From contig JAGQWW010000038.1 of assembly GCA_020436955.1 (NCBI GenBank), forward strand, positions 1 through 13,172: 13,172 bases of DNA, in the 5' to 3' direction. The position numbers were made by a program, and so were the translations under genes. Within the stretch, counting starts at the first letter, position 1. Every line of letters starts with the position of its first letter. Source of the DNA: Saprospiraceae bacterium. Its GTDB lineage: Bacteria; Bacteroidota; Bacteroidia; Chitinophagales; Saprospiraceae. Shown here one piece after another: positions 1 through 7,784 of the stretch. The notes beneath the pieces were generated by a model. The model did no database searches. It saw nothing but the letters and a program-made list of their open reading frames with translations, and was not told the origin of the DNA.

Positions 1-1784
1 TCTTAATCGCCCAAATCAACAGGCCTGCTGCTATTAATATTTCAGGCATCGTCGATTGGTCTACTGAGTTAGTTTTTACAGATGCTTTTAAACAATCCAG
101 AACCTGGATTTCACACCAGGCAGCTCCTGGTGGTGACTGGGATTCAGGCGTTCCCATTCCATTGGGTCCCGAAGGCTATCCTTTGGAGATTCCTTATGAC
201 GATGGTGTAAATCCTCCTCAGGGTATCCGGGCTTTGATGCTTACCGATTTACAAGCCAATTACCCGGGTGGATCCTATAGACTCATTGCGGAGGGAGAAG
301 GTCAAATCAGACTGTGGGGCGAAGCCAGTGGCACTTTTACTTGTCCGGTTGATACCCTCGTAGTGGTGGACCAATTGGTACAAGGAACCCTTGCACTTGA
401 AATTGAGCGTTCAGAGGCTGGTAATCCTGTAAGGAATATCCGTTTTATTTATCCAGAGTATGTAGATGTGTATGAAAGTCAAACCTTCACTACTGAGTTC
501 CTGAACTTCATTGACGGTTTCCAGGCAGTGAGATTTATGGACTGGTCCAAAACAAACTTCTCCCCTGTTACGACCTGGAACGATCGTTCTGAATACAATT
601 ATTATACGCAAACCCAGGAGTCCGGCATTGCCTGGGAATACATCATTGAACTGTGTAATCTCATGCAAAAAGATGCCTGGATATGTATTCCCCACCTGGC
701 TGATGATAATTTTATCGATCAATTGGCTACGCTGTTTCGAGATAACCTGGACCCGGATTTGAAAATTTACCTGGAGTACAGCAACGAAGTTTGGAATGGT
801 GCCTTCCAACAAAATCATGATGCAGCTGACCTGGCTGCACAGCTTGGGTACACCGGTCAACCCTGGGAGCTTTCCTGGAAGTATACGGCAAAAAGAAGCG
901 CTGACCTTTTTTACATTTTTGAAAATGTCTTCGGAGGTTCCGACCGATTAGTGAAAGTGATTCCAAGCCAGGCAGCCAATCCCTGGTTGAGCAATCAAAT
1001 AGTGACCTATTTTAAAGACCCAACTTACAATCCAAATCAGGTGACAGCAGATGCACTGGCAATTGCTCCTTATTTTGGGGGCAATGTTGCCAATAATATC
1101 ATTGATCAGGGACGCCTGGCAGCGATAACCATCCCTGAAATAATTGAAGCGATGGATTCCAGCCTTCAGACGGTGTTTGACTGGATGGATGAGACAAAAG
1201 TCGTTGCTGATGATCATAACCTGGACCTCATCAGCTATGAGGGAGGGCAGCACCTGGTAGCCACGGGCGCCAACGTCAACATTGATGACTTGACCCAAAA
1301 GCTTATCGCTACCAACAGGCATGAAGGCATGTATGACCTTTATTGCAAGTATTTTGATTATTGGTATGAAACAGTTGGAGGAGGGTTGTTTGCAGTCTTT
1401 TCTTCTCACGGCACTCCCAGCAAATGGGGCAGCTGGGGCATAAAGGAACACATGCTGGACACCCTAAACCACAAATACCTTGCTGTGCAGGAATGTGTGC
1501 AGTCCTATAATTCAACTCCTGTAAGTACCGGTGAAAGACAAGAAAACGATACCTTCAAAGTCTTTCCCAATCCAAGCTTTGATGGTCATGTACTGATTGA
1601 ACATTCTCTGGAAAATCCAAAGCTGGTTGTTTTTGATGTAAACGGGAAGTTGGTACCTTTTTCCTATGCTTCGTTAAGTTCAAATCAGGTTGCATTGCAA
1701 ATTCATAAAAATGGAATGTTTTTTCTTACACTCACAGCTGGCGACAAATTCGTAGTACAAAAAATCTGGGTGCAAGAAAATTGA
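1..1784 (+). CDS. Secreted clan GH-A-like glycoside hydrolase with T9SS sorting tail (5' truncated)
   Basis: The reading frame is open from base 3, so the gene starts before the window; the TTG at 162 is internal. Residues are counted from the codon at base 3. The middle looks like a TIM-barrel hydrolase. An EYSNEVWN segment (codons 774-794) carries an Asn-Glu pair typical of the clan GH-A acid/base, with Glu262 at 786-788. An SYEGGQH segment carries the likely nucleophile Glu413 at 1239-1241. The surrounding pattern (RFMDW, PHLADDNF) is one I know from large secreted proteins of Bacteroidota and Planctomycetes labelled cellulose-binding or arabinofuranosidase-like. From about 1551 the end is a type A T9SS sorting domain (FKVFPNPS, later VVFDVNGK, ending KIWVQEN), so export to the cell surface or medium is expected. 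A signal peptide and probable beta-sandwich would lie upstream. Polysaccharide cleavage is likely; the substrate and exact GH family are not known. No SusC/SusD pair is nearby. Confidence 0.8.
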   Translation, partial: LIAQINRPAAINISGIVDWSTELVFTDAFKQSRTWISHQAAPGGDWDSGVPIPLGPEGYPLEIPYDDGVNPPQGIRALMLTDLQANYPGGSYRLIAEGEGQIRLWGEASGTFTCPVDTLVVVDQLVQGTLALEIERSEAGNPVRNIRFIYPEYVDVYESQTFTTEFLNFIDGFQAVRFMDWSKTNFSPVTTWNDRSEYNYYTQTQESGIAWEYIIELCNLMQKDAWICIPHLADDNFIDQLATLFRDNLDPDLKIYLEYSNEVWNGAFQQNHDAADLAAQLGYTGQPWELSWKYTAKRSADLFYIFENVFGGSDRLVKVIPSQAANPWLSNQIVTYFKDPTYNPNQVTADALAIAPYFGGNVANNIIDQGRLAAITIPEIIEAMDSSLQTVFDWMDETKVVADDHNLDLISYEGGQHLVATGANVNIDDLTQKLIATNRHEGMYDLYCKYFDYWYETVGGGLFAVFSSHGTPSKWGSWGIKEHMLDTLNHKYLAVQECVQSYNSTPVSTGERQENDTFKVFPNPSFDGHVLIEHSLENPKLVVFDVNGKLVPFSYASLSSNQVALQIHKNGMFFLTLTAGDKFVVQKIWVQEN

Positions 1785-1810
1785 TTTGCTCTTATAGGTT
1801 CCATCTTTTT

Positions 1811-1849
1811 GAAGTTGTACTGTGATCTTCCAAATCACAGTACAACTTC
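1811..1849 (+). terminator. Perfect 16-bp hairpin after the glycoside hydrolase gene, probable terminator
   Basis: The arms GAAGTTGTACTGTGAT (1811-1826) and its exact reverse complement (1834-1849) enclose a 7-base loop. It lies 27 bases after the stop codon, where a terminator is expected. Neither side carries a clean U run: the downstream flank is CTTGAATTTTGG, and a T run lies before the left arm instead. It could therefore be an atypical terminator or an mRNA 3'-end stabilising structure. Confidence 0.55.
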
Positions 1850-1892
1850 CTTGAATTTTGGCTATTTTACCGCTGAATGAAATCTACAAACT

Positions 1893-3158
1893 ATGCTACG
1901 AACACTTACATTCTTGACCATTTTTTCCTTTGTTTTGCTTCAAAACAATTGGGCACAAAATATTCCGATCACCTTTCAAAGTGATAACCTTACTTTGAAT
2001 GGCACCCTTACCATACCCACAGGACAAGGACCATTTCCGGCAGTTATTTTAGTACATGGATCAGGGCCCAGCGATCGGGACCAAACGGTTACCTTATCCG
2101 ATGGAAACTCAATGTGCTTGTATCCTCAGTTGTTTGGAAAAACAATCAAAAATTTCAAAGACATTGCTGAATACCTTGGCAACCAGGGCATTGCTGTTTT
2201 GCGTTACGATAAAAGGACTTTCACACACGGGGCATCTTTGGATGAAAAAACCATAAGCACTTATGATTTTGCAAATGACATCGAAGCTGCCATTGATTTT
2301 TTAAAAACAAGATCCGAAGTCAATGCAGAATGTATTGTGCTGGCTGGCCATAGTCAGGGTTCTGTTTTGATACCGGTAGCTGCCATGGGCAGAAATGATG
2401 TAGCAGGATTGATTTCCCTGGCCGGTACGGTTACTCCGATTGATAGTATTTTACCCGAACAATTCCGCGATATCTACATCCAATGTGCCAATGCACCGGC
2501 CCTGGGTGAGTTGGTGGCAAGTCAGTTTTACAATCAGTTCCAACAAAAAAGACAAGGAACCTTTCCGCTTGACCAACAAGTAGAAATTAATGTACCGGGC
2601 AACCCCAGCAACCCGGTACCGTTTGGTTACGGTCTTTTTTGGAGAGACTGGATAGAAATGAACGATGCTGTCATTGATAATTACACTTCGATCGGCGTTC
2701 CTATCCTCATAATGCAAGGAGAAAATGACTTCAATGTACCGCCTGATAATGCTGATAAATTTGAAGCAGGTTTACCTGCTACCAGAACCACTGTGCTGAA
2801 ATATCCAGGCATCAATCATTTCCTGACTACGCAGAATGATCCAAAAGTAGACAGCCAATTATTGGCTGATATGGCTGACTGGATAAAAAATACAAAGACC
2901 AGTAGTGTGAAAAATATTGCTACAGAAAAAGCTGCAACGGTTGTAGTAAAGGACAGCTCCATTTTGGTAAATTTTGATACAGCAAATCATGGTTTTACCA
3001 GATTTGAAATGCTTGATGTAAACGGTAAAACCATTTCAAAAGGACCTATTGACAGGGCCTCTGCTGTTGAGATTAATATCAACCTTACACCGGGTCAGTA
3101 TTTCCTTTCCCTTACAGGCAAAAAGCACCTTACCCAACCATTTGTTGTGGTGAGGTAA
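1893..3158 (+). CDS. Secreted alpha/beta-hydrolase with degenerate T9SS C-terminal tail
   Basis: Residues 1-21 form a signal peptide (short basic start, hydrophobic stretch, cleavage near NWA/Q). Residues 25-335 are an alpha/beta-hydrolase. An oxyanion-hole segment HGSGPSDRD is at 55-63, the nucleophile elbow GHSQGS has Ser154, the acid is probably Asp279 in QGENDF, and the base is His309 in GINHF, so the triad is complete. The HGSGPxDRD pattern is common in esterase or peptidase-like hydrolases of the COG1073 type; the substrate cannot be read from sequence. Residues about 350-421 form a beta-rich tail with FEMLDVNGK and TPGQYFLSL, resembling a T9SS type A domain without the usual YPNP start. 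It resembles the tail of the preceding hydrolase (both contain DVNGK). The ATG at 1893 puts the signal peptide at the N-terminus. Export as an esterase or peptidase is inferred. It follows a hairpin, so it is probably transcribed separately. Confidence 0.82.
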   Translation: MLRTLTFLTIFSFVLLQNNWAQNIPITFQSDNLTLNGTLTIPTGQGPFPAVILVHGSGPSDRDQTVTLSDGNSMCLYPQLFGKTIKNFKDIAEYLGNQGIAVLRYDKRTFTHGASLDEKTISTYDFANDIEAAIDFLKTRSEVNAECIVLAGHSQGSVLIPVAAMGRNDVAGLISLAGTVTPIDSILPEQFRDIYIQCANAPALGELVASQFYNQFQQKRQGTFPLDQQVEINVPGNPSNPVPFGYGLFWRDWIEMNDAVIDNYTSIGVPILIMQGENDFNVPPDNADKFEAGLPATRTTVLKYPGINHFLTTQNDPKVDSQLLADMADWIKNTKTSSVKNIATEKAATVVVKDSSILVNFDTANHGFTRFEMLDVNGKTISKGPIDRASAVEININLTPGQYFLSLTGKKHLTQPFVVVR

Positions 3159-3240
3159 ACCATGGAGTCTTTATTTTTTTGAAGGTCTCATTTAACATCC
3201 TTCGAAAATTGGTTGTTCTTTTTTTATAAAATCAGAACAA

Positions 3241-4494
3241 ATGAAAAACAAGATGGGGTTCAATGCCACCTGGTCCATGGCTGTAGGAGGCATGGTTGGC
3301 GGCGGTATTTTTTCAGTTTTAGGGGTAGTTGTAGACTTATCCGGCCAGTGGGCCTGGTTAAGTTTTGTCCTGGCTGGTATCATTTCCATTATATCTGCGC
3401 ATGGTTACAGCCAGCTTTCCATTAAATATCAACAAAGTGGTGGTGCCTTTACTTTTTTAAAGGAAATTAATCATAAAAAGCTGGGAGGTGGTCTTTCCTG
3501 GGTCCTGATAGTAGGATACATTCTGACTATTTCTGTTTATGCTTTCACTTTTGGCCATTATGTGGCGCATGTATTTCATGCCGGTGCCTGGTTACCCAAA
3601 TTCCTGGCTTTTTCGGTAATCGCTATTTTGGCGCTGGTCAATTTGCGGGGTGTAGGCGATGCGAGTATGGTAGAAATTATTACGGTTTGGGGGAAACTAG
3701 CGGTCTTATTGGGTCTCTCAGCTTACGGCTTGTATCTCTGGAATCCGGAAGCACTCAGTGAAGGCATGCAACCCAAAAGTTGGACTACTGCTTTGATGGG
3801 AGCTGCAACCATATTCATGGCTTACGAAGGATTCCAACTCCTTTCCTACGATTATGAAGACATTGAAAATGCAGAAAAGACGCTTCCCCGAGCCATGATG
3901 ACCGCAGTAATTGCTGTGATTGCTATTTATGTAATGGTCTCATTGGGAGCAACCATGCTGGTGGGTGCAAAAACACTTATCGAACAGGAAGAAGTAGCTC
4001 TTGCCGTTGCGGGAAAACAAGCTTTTGGTATGACCGGCCTTATTCTGGTTACCATCGCTGCTGCGTTTTCTACCGGATCTGCCATCAACGCTACCTTATT
4101 TAGTACCGGAAGACTCATGGAAAGAGTCGCAAATGAACATGTTTTACCTTCCTGGTTAAGTAAGGAAAACAAGAGTGGGATCCCCTGGTTGGCCATTGTA
4201 ATCATTGCAGGGTTTGCCGGACTGTTATCTGCAATTGGTTCCTTATCAACCCTGGTCGATGCTGCCAGTTTAATCTTCCTCGTGACCTTTGGGACGGTTA
4301 ATTTTATCGCCTTCAGAGAAAAGATCAAGTGGCACTGGTTGTCATTAATTGGCTTTGGAGGTTGTCTGGCTGCAGCTATTGCTTCCACAATACGCCAATT
4401 TCAAATTAATCCGGTTGCCATTGGAATTGTATTATTTTTGTTGATGGCTGCTTTTTTTGGTAGTCCACTTATTTTAAAAAGTGAAAAGGATTGA
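3241..4494 (+). CDS. APC-superfamily amino-acid permease
   Basis: This is a 417-residue integral membrane protein with about twelve hydrophobic helices (roughly 10-31, 36-55, 84-110, 119-135, 142-165, 181-204, 219-241, 262-288, 315-333, 336-357, 364-382, 390-411). Helix 1 has the glycine-rich GGMVGGGIFS segment, which in APC transporters is the unwound part binding the substrate amino and carboxyl groups. Helix 6 has FMAYEGFQLL followed by an acidic loop and TLPRAMM, a well-known APC signature. Length and helix number match the family. The likely role is proton-coupled uptake or exchange of an amino acid or polyamine across the inner membrane; the substrate cannot be assigned. No amino-acid enzyme is adjacent. 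The DUF3124 gene starts 27 bases downstream, so the two may be co-transcribed. An 82-bp gap without a clear terminator separates it from the upstream hydrolase. Confidence 0.88.
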   Translation: MKNKMGFNATWSMAVGGMVGGGIFSVLGVVVDLSGQWAWLSFVLAGIISIISAHGYSQLSIKYQQSGGAFTFLKEINHKKLGGGLSWVLIVGYILTISVYAFTFGHYVAHVFHAGAWLPKFLAFSVIAILALVNLRGVGDASMVEIITVWGKLAVLLGLSAYGLYLWNPEALSEGMQPKSWTTALMGAATIFMAYEGFQLLSYDYEDIENAEKTLPRAMMTAVIAVIAIYVMVSLGATMLVGAKTLIEQEEVALAVAGKQAFGMTGLILVTIAAAFSTGSAINATLFSTGRLMERVANEHVLPSWLSKENKSGIPWLAIVIIAGFAGLLSAIGSLSTLVDAASLIFLVTFGTVNFIAFREKIKWHWLSLIGFGGCLAAAIASTIRQFQINPVAIGIVLFLLMAAFFGSPLILKSEKD

Positions 4495-4521
4495 TATGAC
4501 CTTTTCTCCAAATTCATCTGC

Positions 4522-5031
4522 ATGAAAGGTTTTCACCTGATTTTACCGGTTTTGCTATTTTTTGGCGCTTGTAAAGAAAAAGAAGCTGCTCCTCCACGTA
4601 TCAACCTCGACCTGGAAGGCAGGAAAGCGATTTTATCAGCAAATGACTCGCTGGAATCAGGCAGTACTTACCTTGCTTTGTATACGCAGATCTACCAGCG
4701 AAGCCAACATCATACGTATGACCTGACCTCGACGGTTAGTATGCGCAATATCTCATCCGACGATACCATCTATATTCAGCGAGCCGATTTTTATGACACC
4801 CATGGGGTACTTTTAAGAGCCTATGTCAAGGAACCAATTTTCCTGGCACCCTTGGAAACCGTTGAAATTGTGATAGATGAAAAGGATAAATCAGGTGGAA
4901 CAGGGGCTAATTTTATCATAGATTGGAAGAAAAAAACAACTTGTCATGATCCTTATTTTCAAGCAGTTATGATATCAACTACCGGACAACAAGGGCTTTC
5001 ATTTACAACTGAAGGTGTCAGGCGAGACTGA
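4522..5031 (+). CDS. DUF3124 family lipoprotein
   Basis: The 169-residue product starts with a short lipoprotein signal. The lipobox FGAC puts the lipidated cysteine at residue 17, followed by a charged KEKE stretch. Residues about 45-165 match my memory of DUF3124: YLALYTQIYQRS, a YDLTSTVSMRN strand, ADFYDTHGVLLRAYV, the GGTGANFIIDW block near 125-135, and VMISTTGQQGLSFTTEG at the end. The family is a small beta-sandwich-like envelope protein of unknown function found in several phyla. The product should be anchored in the periplasmic or outer-membrane leaflet. It follows the APC permease by 27 bases, suggesting one transcript, but a functional link is not known. The family call is confident; no activity can be given. 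Confidence 0.85.
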   Translation: MKGFHLILPVLLFFGACKEKEAAPPRINLDLEGRKAILSANDSLESGSTYLALYTQIYQRSQHHTYDLTSTVSMRNISSDDTIYIQRADFYDTHGVLLRAYVKEPIFLAPLETVEIVIDEKDKSGGTGANFIIDWKKKTTCHDPYFQAVMISTTGQQGLSFTTEGVRRD

Positions 5032-5095
5032 TTAACTACTATTTTTTTCGTATTATAGCTTTCCCTTAAGACGATTTGAGCAAATTTATGGAGCA

Positions 5096-5446
5096 ATGGA
5101 ATTTGAGTCTTTTAAGTCGATAGCCCTCTCCTTCCCGGAAACCAATATGGAAATCCATTTTAATAAAATATCATTTAGGATTTCTAAAAAAATATTTGCT
5201 ACCTACGACCCGGATACCAATCAGACGGTTGTTAAACTTGGTATTTTTCAACAGGATGAATTTTGTGAAAAGTATCCTGAAGTATTGGAGCCGGTACCTA
5301 ACAAATGGGGCAAAAAAGGTTGGACCAATTTTGATATTACCAATGCCGACAATTCTTTTGTATTTGAAATCGTAAAAGCTGCCTTTTTAGATAGAGCCCC
5401 AAAATCAATCTCAAAAAATTACCAGAGGAACACAGAAACATCCTAA
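5096..5446 (+). CDS. MmcQ/YjbR family protein
   Basis: The 116-residue cytoplasmic protein carries the MmcQ/YjbR pattern along its whole length. It has FESFKSIALSFPET at the start, a HFNKISFRISKKIFATYD beta segment at about 21-38, VVKLGIFQQDEF, and the family hallmark PVPNKWGKKGWTNFDI near 67-82, followed by a C-terminal helix. These small proteins have a double-wing fold related to the cyanophage/CyaY-like group and are often annotated as DNA-binding on structural grounds; the biological role is unsettled. The start is the ATG at 5096. A second ATG at 5088 is in another frame and gives only a short peptide. It stands 64 bases after the DUF3124 gene with no obvious terminator between. Confidence 0.82.
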   Translation: MEFESFKSIALSFPETNMEIHFNKISFRISKKIFATYDPDTNQTVVKLGIFQQDEFCEKYPEVLEPVPNKWGKKGWTNFDITNADNSFVFEIVKAAFLDRAPKSISKNYQRNTETS

Positions 5447-5480
5447 ATTGAGTTCGGAATTTTGAATTAATCCTTATTGG

Positions 5481-5517
5481 CCTGCCTGAATTAATTCTGA
5501 CAGGTAAATCGTAAATC
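5481..5517. repeat. Imperfect 24-base palindrome plus tandem GTAAATC heptamer
   Basis: Bases 5481-5504 form a near-palindrome (CCTG..TGAATTAATTC..CAGG) in which ten of twelve base pairs match around the AATT centre. It runs into two exact copies of GTAAATC (5504-5510 and 5511-5517). A related TGAATTAAT also occurs at 5463-5471. It fills most of the 78-bp gap between the MmcQ/YjbR and VOC genes. It could be an operator, a weak bidirectional transcription signal, or a copy of a dispersed intergenic repeat. Confidence 0.45.
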
Positions 5518-5524
5518 ACCTTAC

Positions 5525-6196
5525 ATGCACCTTACTCATGTATTGTTGTATACAAACCAATTAGAAAATCTTCGCCATTTCTATGCTGAAACACTTGGCC
5601 TGGAAGTGAACGGAAACGGTACTGAATCTATCACCGTAAAGATTGGACCTTCCTTGCTTGAATTTCGCTACCATCCCGAGTCCAGGTATTACCATTTTGC
5701 CATCAATATTCCATTCAATCAAATAGATGATGCTTTACAATGGATAAAGGCCAAAACGGCTGTCTTACCTTTTGATGGATCAGAAATCGTCCCTTTTAAA
5801 AGTTGGAATGCAGAAGCAGTATATTTTAAGGATCCGGCAGGGAATATTCTGGAATTTATTGCCAGAAAAAATTTGAACGAAACTTCCGATGCACCCTTTG
5901 GCCCTGCCTCCTTTCAAAGAATCTCAGAAATCGGGGTCCCCGTAAAGTCAGTTTCAGAAGTTTTTGAAAACCTGCATTTTATTGCCAAACAGGATATTTA
6001 TAGTGGAGATCTACATCGATTTTGCGCTGTAGGAAATGAATATGGCCTTTTTATTTTAATCAATCCGGAAGAGAAAAAATGGATACCGGAAATGGTGGAT
6101 GCACGTTTTTTCCCATTAGAAGTGCATTTTACAAATTATAAAAATGAAACCTTTCATGCCTTGTTAGATGAAAACGGATGGTTTAAATTTGTATAG
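5525..6196 (+). CDS. Two-domain VOC (glyoxalase/bleomycin-resistance fold) protein
   Basis: The 223-residue product has two halves of the vicinal oxygen chelate fold. The first (about 1-115) starts with THVLLYTNQLENLRHFYAETLGLEV and ends with the classic FKDPAGNILEFIAR. Possible metal ligands are His5, His57 and Glu110. The second half (about 131-223) starts ISEIGVPVKSVSEVFENL and is more degenerate, lacking a clear DPxGN block. Such proteins include glyoxalases, ring-cleavage dioxygenases, isomerases and antibiotic-binding proteins. The chemistry cannot be chosen here. The product is cytoplasmic with no signal peptide. The next gene begins 25 bases downstream, so the two may share a transcript. 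Fold call is confident; metal dependence is inferred from the ligands. Confidence 0.8.
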   Translation: MHLTHVLLYTNQLENLRHFYAETLGLEVNGNGTESITVKIGPSLLEFRYHPESRYYHFAINIPFNQIDDALQWIKAKTAVLPFDGSEIVPFKSWNAEAVYFKDPAGNILEFIARKNLNETSDAPFGPASFQRISEIGVPVKSVSEVFENLHFIAKQDIYSGDLHRFCAVGNEYGLFILINPEEKKWIPEMVDARFFPLEVHFTNYKNETFHALLDENGWFKFV

Positions 6197-6221
6197 TTGA
6201 ACAAAACCAAAGCTTTGAAAC

Positions 6222-6671
6222 ATGCTAAAAATTAAAACACTTTCTGATAAAAAAATAAAGGACGCTAATCGTTTTCGTCTTATTTTTTACCTTTTCTACT
6301 ACACTTTCATTTTTGTTTTAATGAGAAAGGAGCAGATCATGGGGATTGTAGCCACCATTTTTGCAATTATTGCGATCGCATTTGTTTTTTTTAGATCCAA
6401 AAAAAGCAAACCGGGATCTGGCTATCTTGAAATAGATGATAACGAGGTTCGAATTTTCGAACATGACAATAAACTCTCAGAACGGTTACCTATAAATAAT
6501 AATGGTAGCCTTCATTATCATCCTCGCAAAAACTGGTTGAAAATTATTGCCTTAATGGTAGACTACCCTACCCTCACCATTCATTCAGAAGGAAAGGATT
6601 ACACTTTCAACGTGTTGCTTGATTCTAAATTAATGGAGAAGCGCTTTAGGGAAAGACTGAACCTGGCTTAG
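6222..6671 (+). CDS. Small two-helix membrane protein of unknown function
   Basis: I do not recognise a family. The 149-residue product has a basic N-terminus, a first hydrophobic segment at about 19-34 (rich in F, Y, I and L), a short polar turn RKEQ, and a second at about 40-57 (GIVATIFAIIAIAFVFF) ending in a basic cluster RSKKSK. That pattern suggests a helical hairpin with the rest facing the cytoplasm. The C-terminal 85 residues look like a beta-rich domain closing with a helix (DSKLMEKRFRERL), loosely reminiscent of bacterial PH-like domains; that comparison is a guess. A later start at Met34 or Met40 would remove the first helix. It follows the VOC gene by 25 bases. Its stop codon overlaps that of the convergent AraC gene. 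Confidence 0.62.
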   Translation: MLKIKTLSDKKIKDANRFRLIFYLFYYTFIFVLMRKEQIMGIVATIFAIIAIAFVFFRSKKSKPGSGYLEIDDNEVRIFEHDNKLSERLPINNNGSLHYHPRKNWLKIIALMVDYPTLTIHSEGKDYTFNVLLDSKLMEKRFRERLNLA

Positions 6672-7573
6672 CTAATGACTTTGTTTTGATACTCTTTTGG
6701 AGATTCAAGTATGTGCTTTTTAAAGACCCTGTTGAAGTAGGAACGACTTTCAAATCCACATTCCATAAATACGTCCTTGATTTTTCTGGAAGGATCCTTT
6801 AATAACCGCAGTGCCAGTTGAATTCGTTCGTTGTTGATAAACTCTACGGGAGAAAGCCCCATTTCATTTTTAAAAACACGGTGAAAATTCGATTCACTCA
6901 TACAGGCTTTTTGGCTCAATAACTCAATGGTCAAAGGTTGACTCAGGTTTTCCTGTATGTAACGCACTACGAATGCAATGCGATTATTAGAGCAAATTTG
7001 GTCAGATTTATCCAAATACACCTTACGGGTATTAGCCTGCAAAATCCGAATAATGAGTTCTTTTAAAGTAAAGTCGACAAAAACATCTTTGGAAGGATGG
7101 TCTTCTGTAAAGAGGAACAGAAGCTTTTGAATGATCTGGTAAATTCCATTGTCATTGGTAAAATGGAAATTATAATCCATGAAGTCCCACTCTCGTTCAT
7201 CAGCCCTTGGCATAGTGTCATTCATGATAGATATGACTTTAAAAATCATCTCTTCGCTTATAGCCATAGCCAGACATTGCGTTGGGTCCTGCACTTTTGC
7301 TTGCGGGAAATCAATACACATCACTTCATTTGAAGGTAATATCAAGGACTCACCGGGTAAAAAGTCAAAAGATTGTTTGTCTCGGAGGTGCATGATTTTT
7401 TTACCCTTGATCATGCTGGCCAGTACAGGTTGGTCAAATTGCAATAAAACACTCTCTGCAGTCTGATGTGTTTCAAACACGTGCATTGCAGCATGATTCA
7501 TGGTGTAAGAGGTCTGATTCTCCACCATGGTCTCTAACTTCCTCGCTCTGTAAAAATTTTTTGGCAACTCCAT
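6668..7573 (-). CDS. AraC/XylS-family transcriptional regulator, divergent from aldehyde dehydrogenase
   Basis: The 301-residue regulator has an N-terminal cupin-like ligand domain at about 25-150 with the spacing of the AraC_N type (DQPVLASMIKGKK, LPGESLILP). The C-terminal part is the AraC DNA-binding domain with two helix-turn-helix units, at about 215-236 (IELLSQKACMSESNFHRVFK) and 265-286 (IKDVFMECGFESRSYFNRVFK), ending in SPKEYQ. It is transcribed away from the aldehyde dehydrogenase across a 250-bp shared region, the usual arrangement for a local activator. By analogy with related pairs it probably senses an aldehyde, alcohol or derived metabolite and switches on the ALDH-DUF779 pair. 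The effector is inferred, not seen. Its stop codon (complement of 6668-6670) overlaps the stop of the convergent membrane-protein gene. Met16 is an alternative start. Confidence 0.88.
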   Translation of the reverse strand: MELPKNFYRARKLETMVENQTSYTMNHAAMHVFETHQTAESVLLQFDQPVLASMIKGKKIMHLRDKQSFDFLPGESLILPSNEVMCIDFPQAKVQDPTQCLAMAISEEMIFKVISIMNDTMPRADEREWDFMDYNFHFTNDNGIYQIIQKLLFLFTEDHPSKDVFVDFTLKELIIRILQANTRKVYLDKSDQICSNNRIAFVVRYIQENLSQPLTIELLSQKACMSESNFHRVFKNEMGLSPVEFINNERIQLALRLLKDPSRKIKDVFMECGFESRSYFNRVFKKHILESPKEYQNKVIS

Positions 7574-7735
7574 TTTGAAACATTTTCCTGACTATAACCA
7601 CAAAATCAAAATAAAGATGAGACTTATCGAAGAATAATCAAATTTTAGATGGGCTTCTTTATTCCCTACAAACGATTTGCAAGTATTGTTCACATTTTTT
7701 AGAGAATAGGTCAATTTAAAGGTATTTAAGATAGA

Positions 7736-7743
7736 TAATTTTG
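7736..7743 (+). promoter_or_regulatory. Bacteroidota -7 element (TAATTTTG) for the ALDH operon
   Basis: TAATTTTG is an exact match to the TAnnTTTG -7 element of the main Bacteroidota sigma factor. It lies 80 bases before the ALDH start codon, predicting a leader of about 70-75 bases. No TTG or TTTG -33 element is found at the usual 17-23-base spacing, which fits a promoter depending on the divergent AraC-type activator. Confidence 0.45.
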
Positions 7744-7747
7744 TCAT

Positions 7748-7784
7748 ATCAAATGATTGCAAAACAAAAGTGCATCATTTTGAT
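7748..7784 (+). promoter_or_regulatory. Imperfect inverted repeat in the ALDH leader
   Basis: ATCAAATGATTGC (7748-7760) and GTGCATCATTTTGAT (7770-7784) are near-complementary, with a one-base bulge on each side and a purine-rich loop. It sits just after the predicted -7 element, so it could be an mRNA leader hairpin or an operator. Confidence 0.35.

Noticed and set aside
162..170. TTG at 162 as the start of the first gene
   Set aside because: The frame is open back to base 3 with coding-like sequence (VDWSTELVFTDAF and so on), so the gene is truncated by the window edge.
948..1451. 167-codon minus-strand frame inside the glycoside hydrolase gene
   Set aside because: It is a shadow of the real frame, with composition unlike a real protein.
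1..3158. Polysaccharide utilisation locus
   Set aside because: Only one glycoside hydrolase and one hydrolase are present; there are no SusC/SusD, sulfatase or carbohydrate regulator genes in view.
3181..3204. GAAGG/CCTTC inverted repeat before the permease as a terminator
   Set aside because: It has only a 5-bp stem with a long loop and no U run on the relevant side.
5088..5121. ATG at 5088 as the start of the MmcQ/YjbR gene
   Set aside because: It is out of frame with the conserved protein and runs to a stop after eleven codons.
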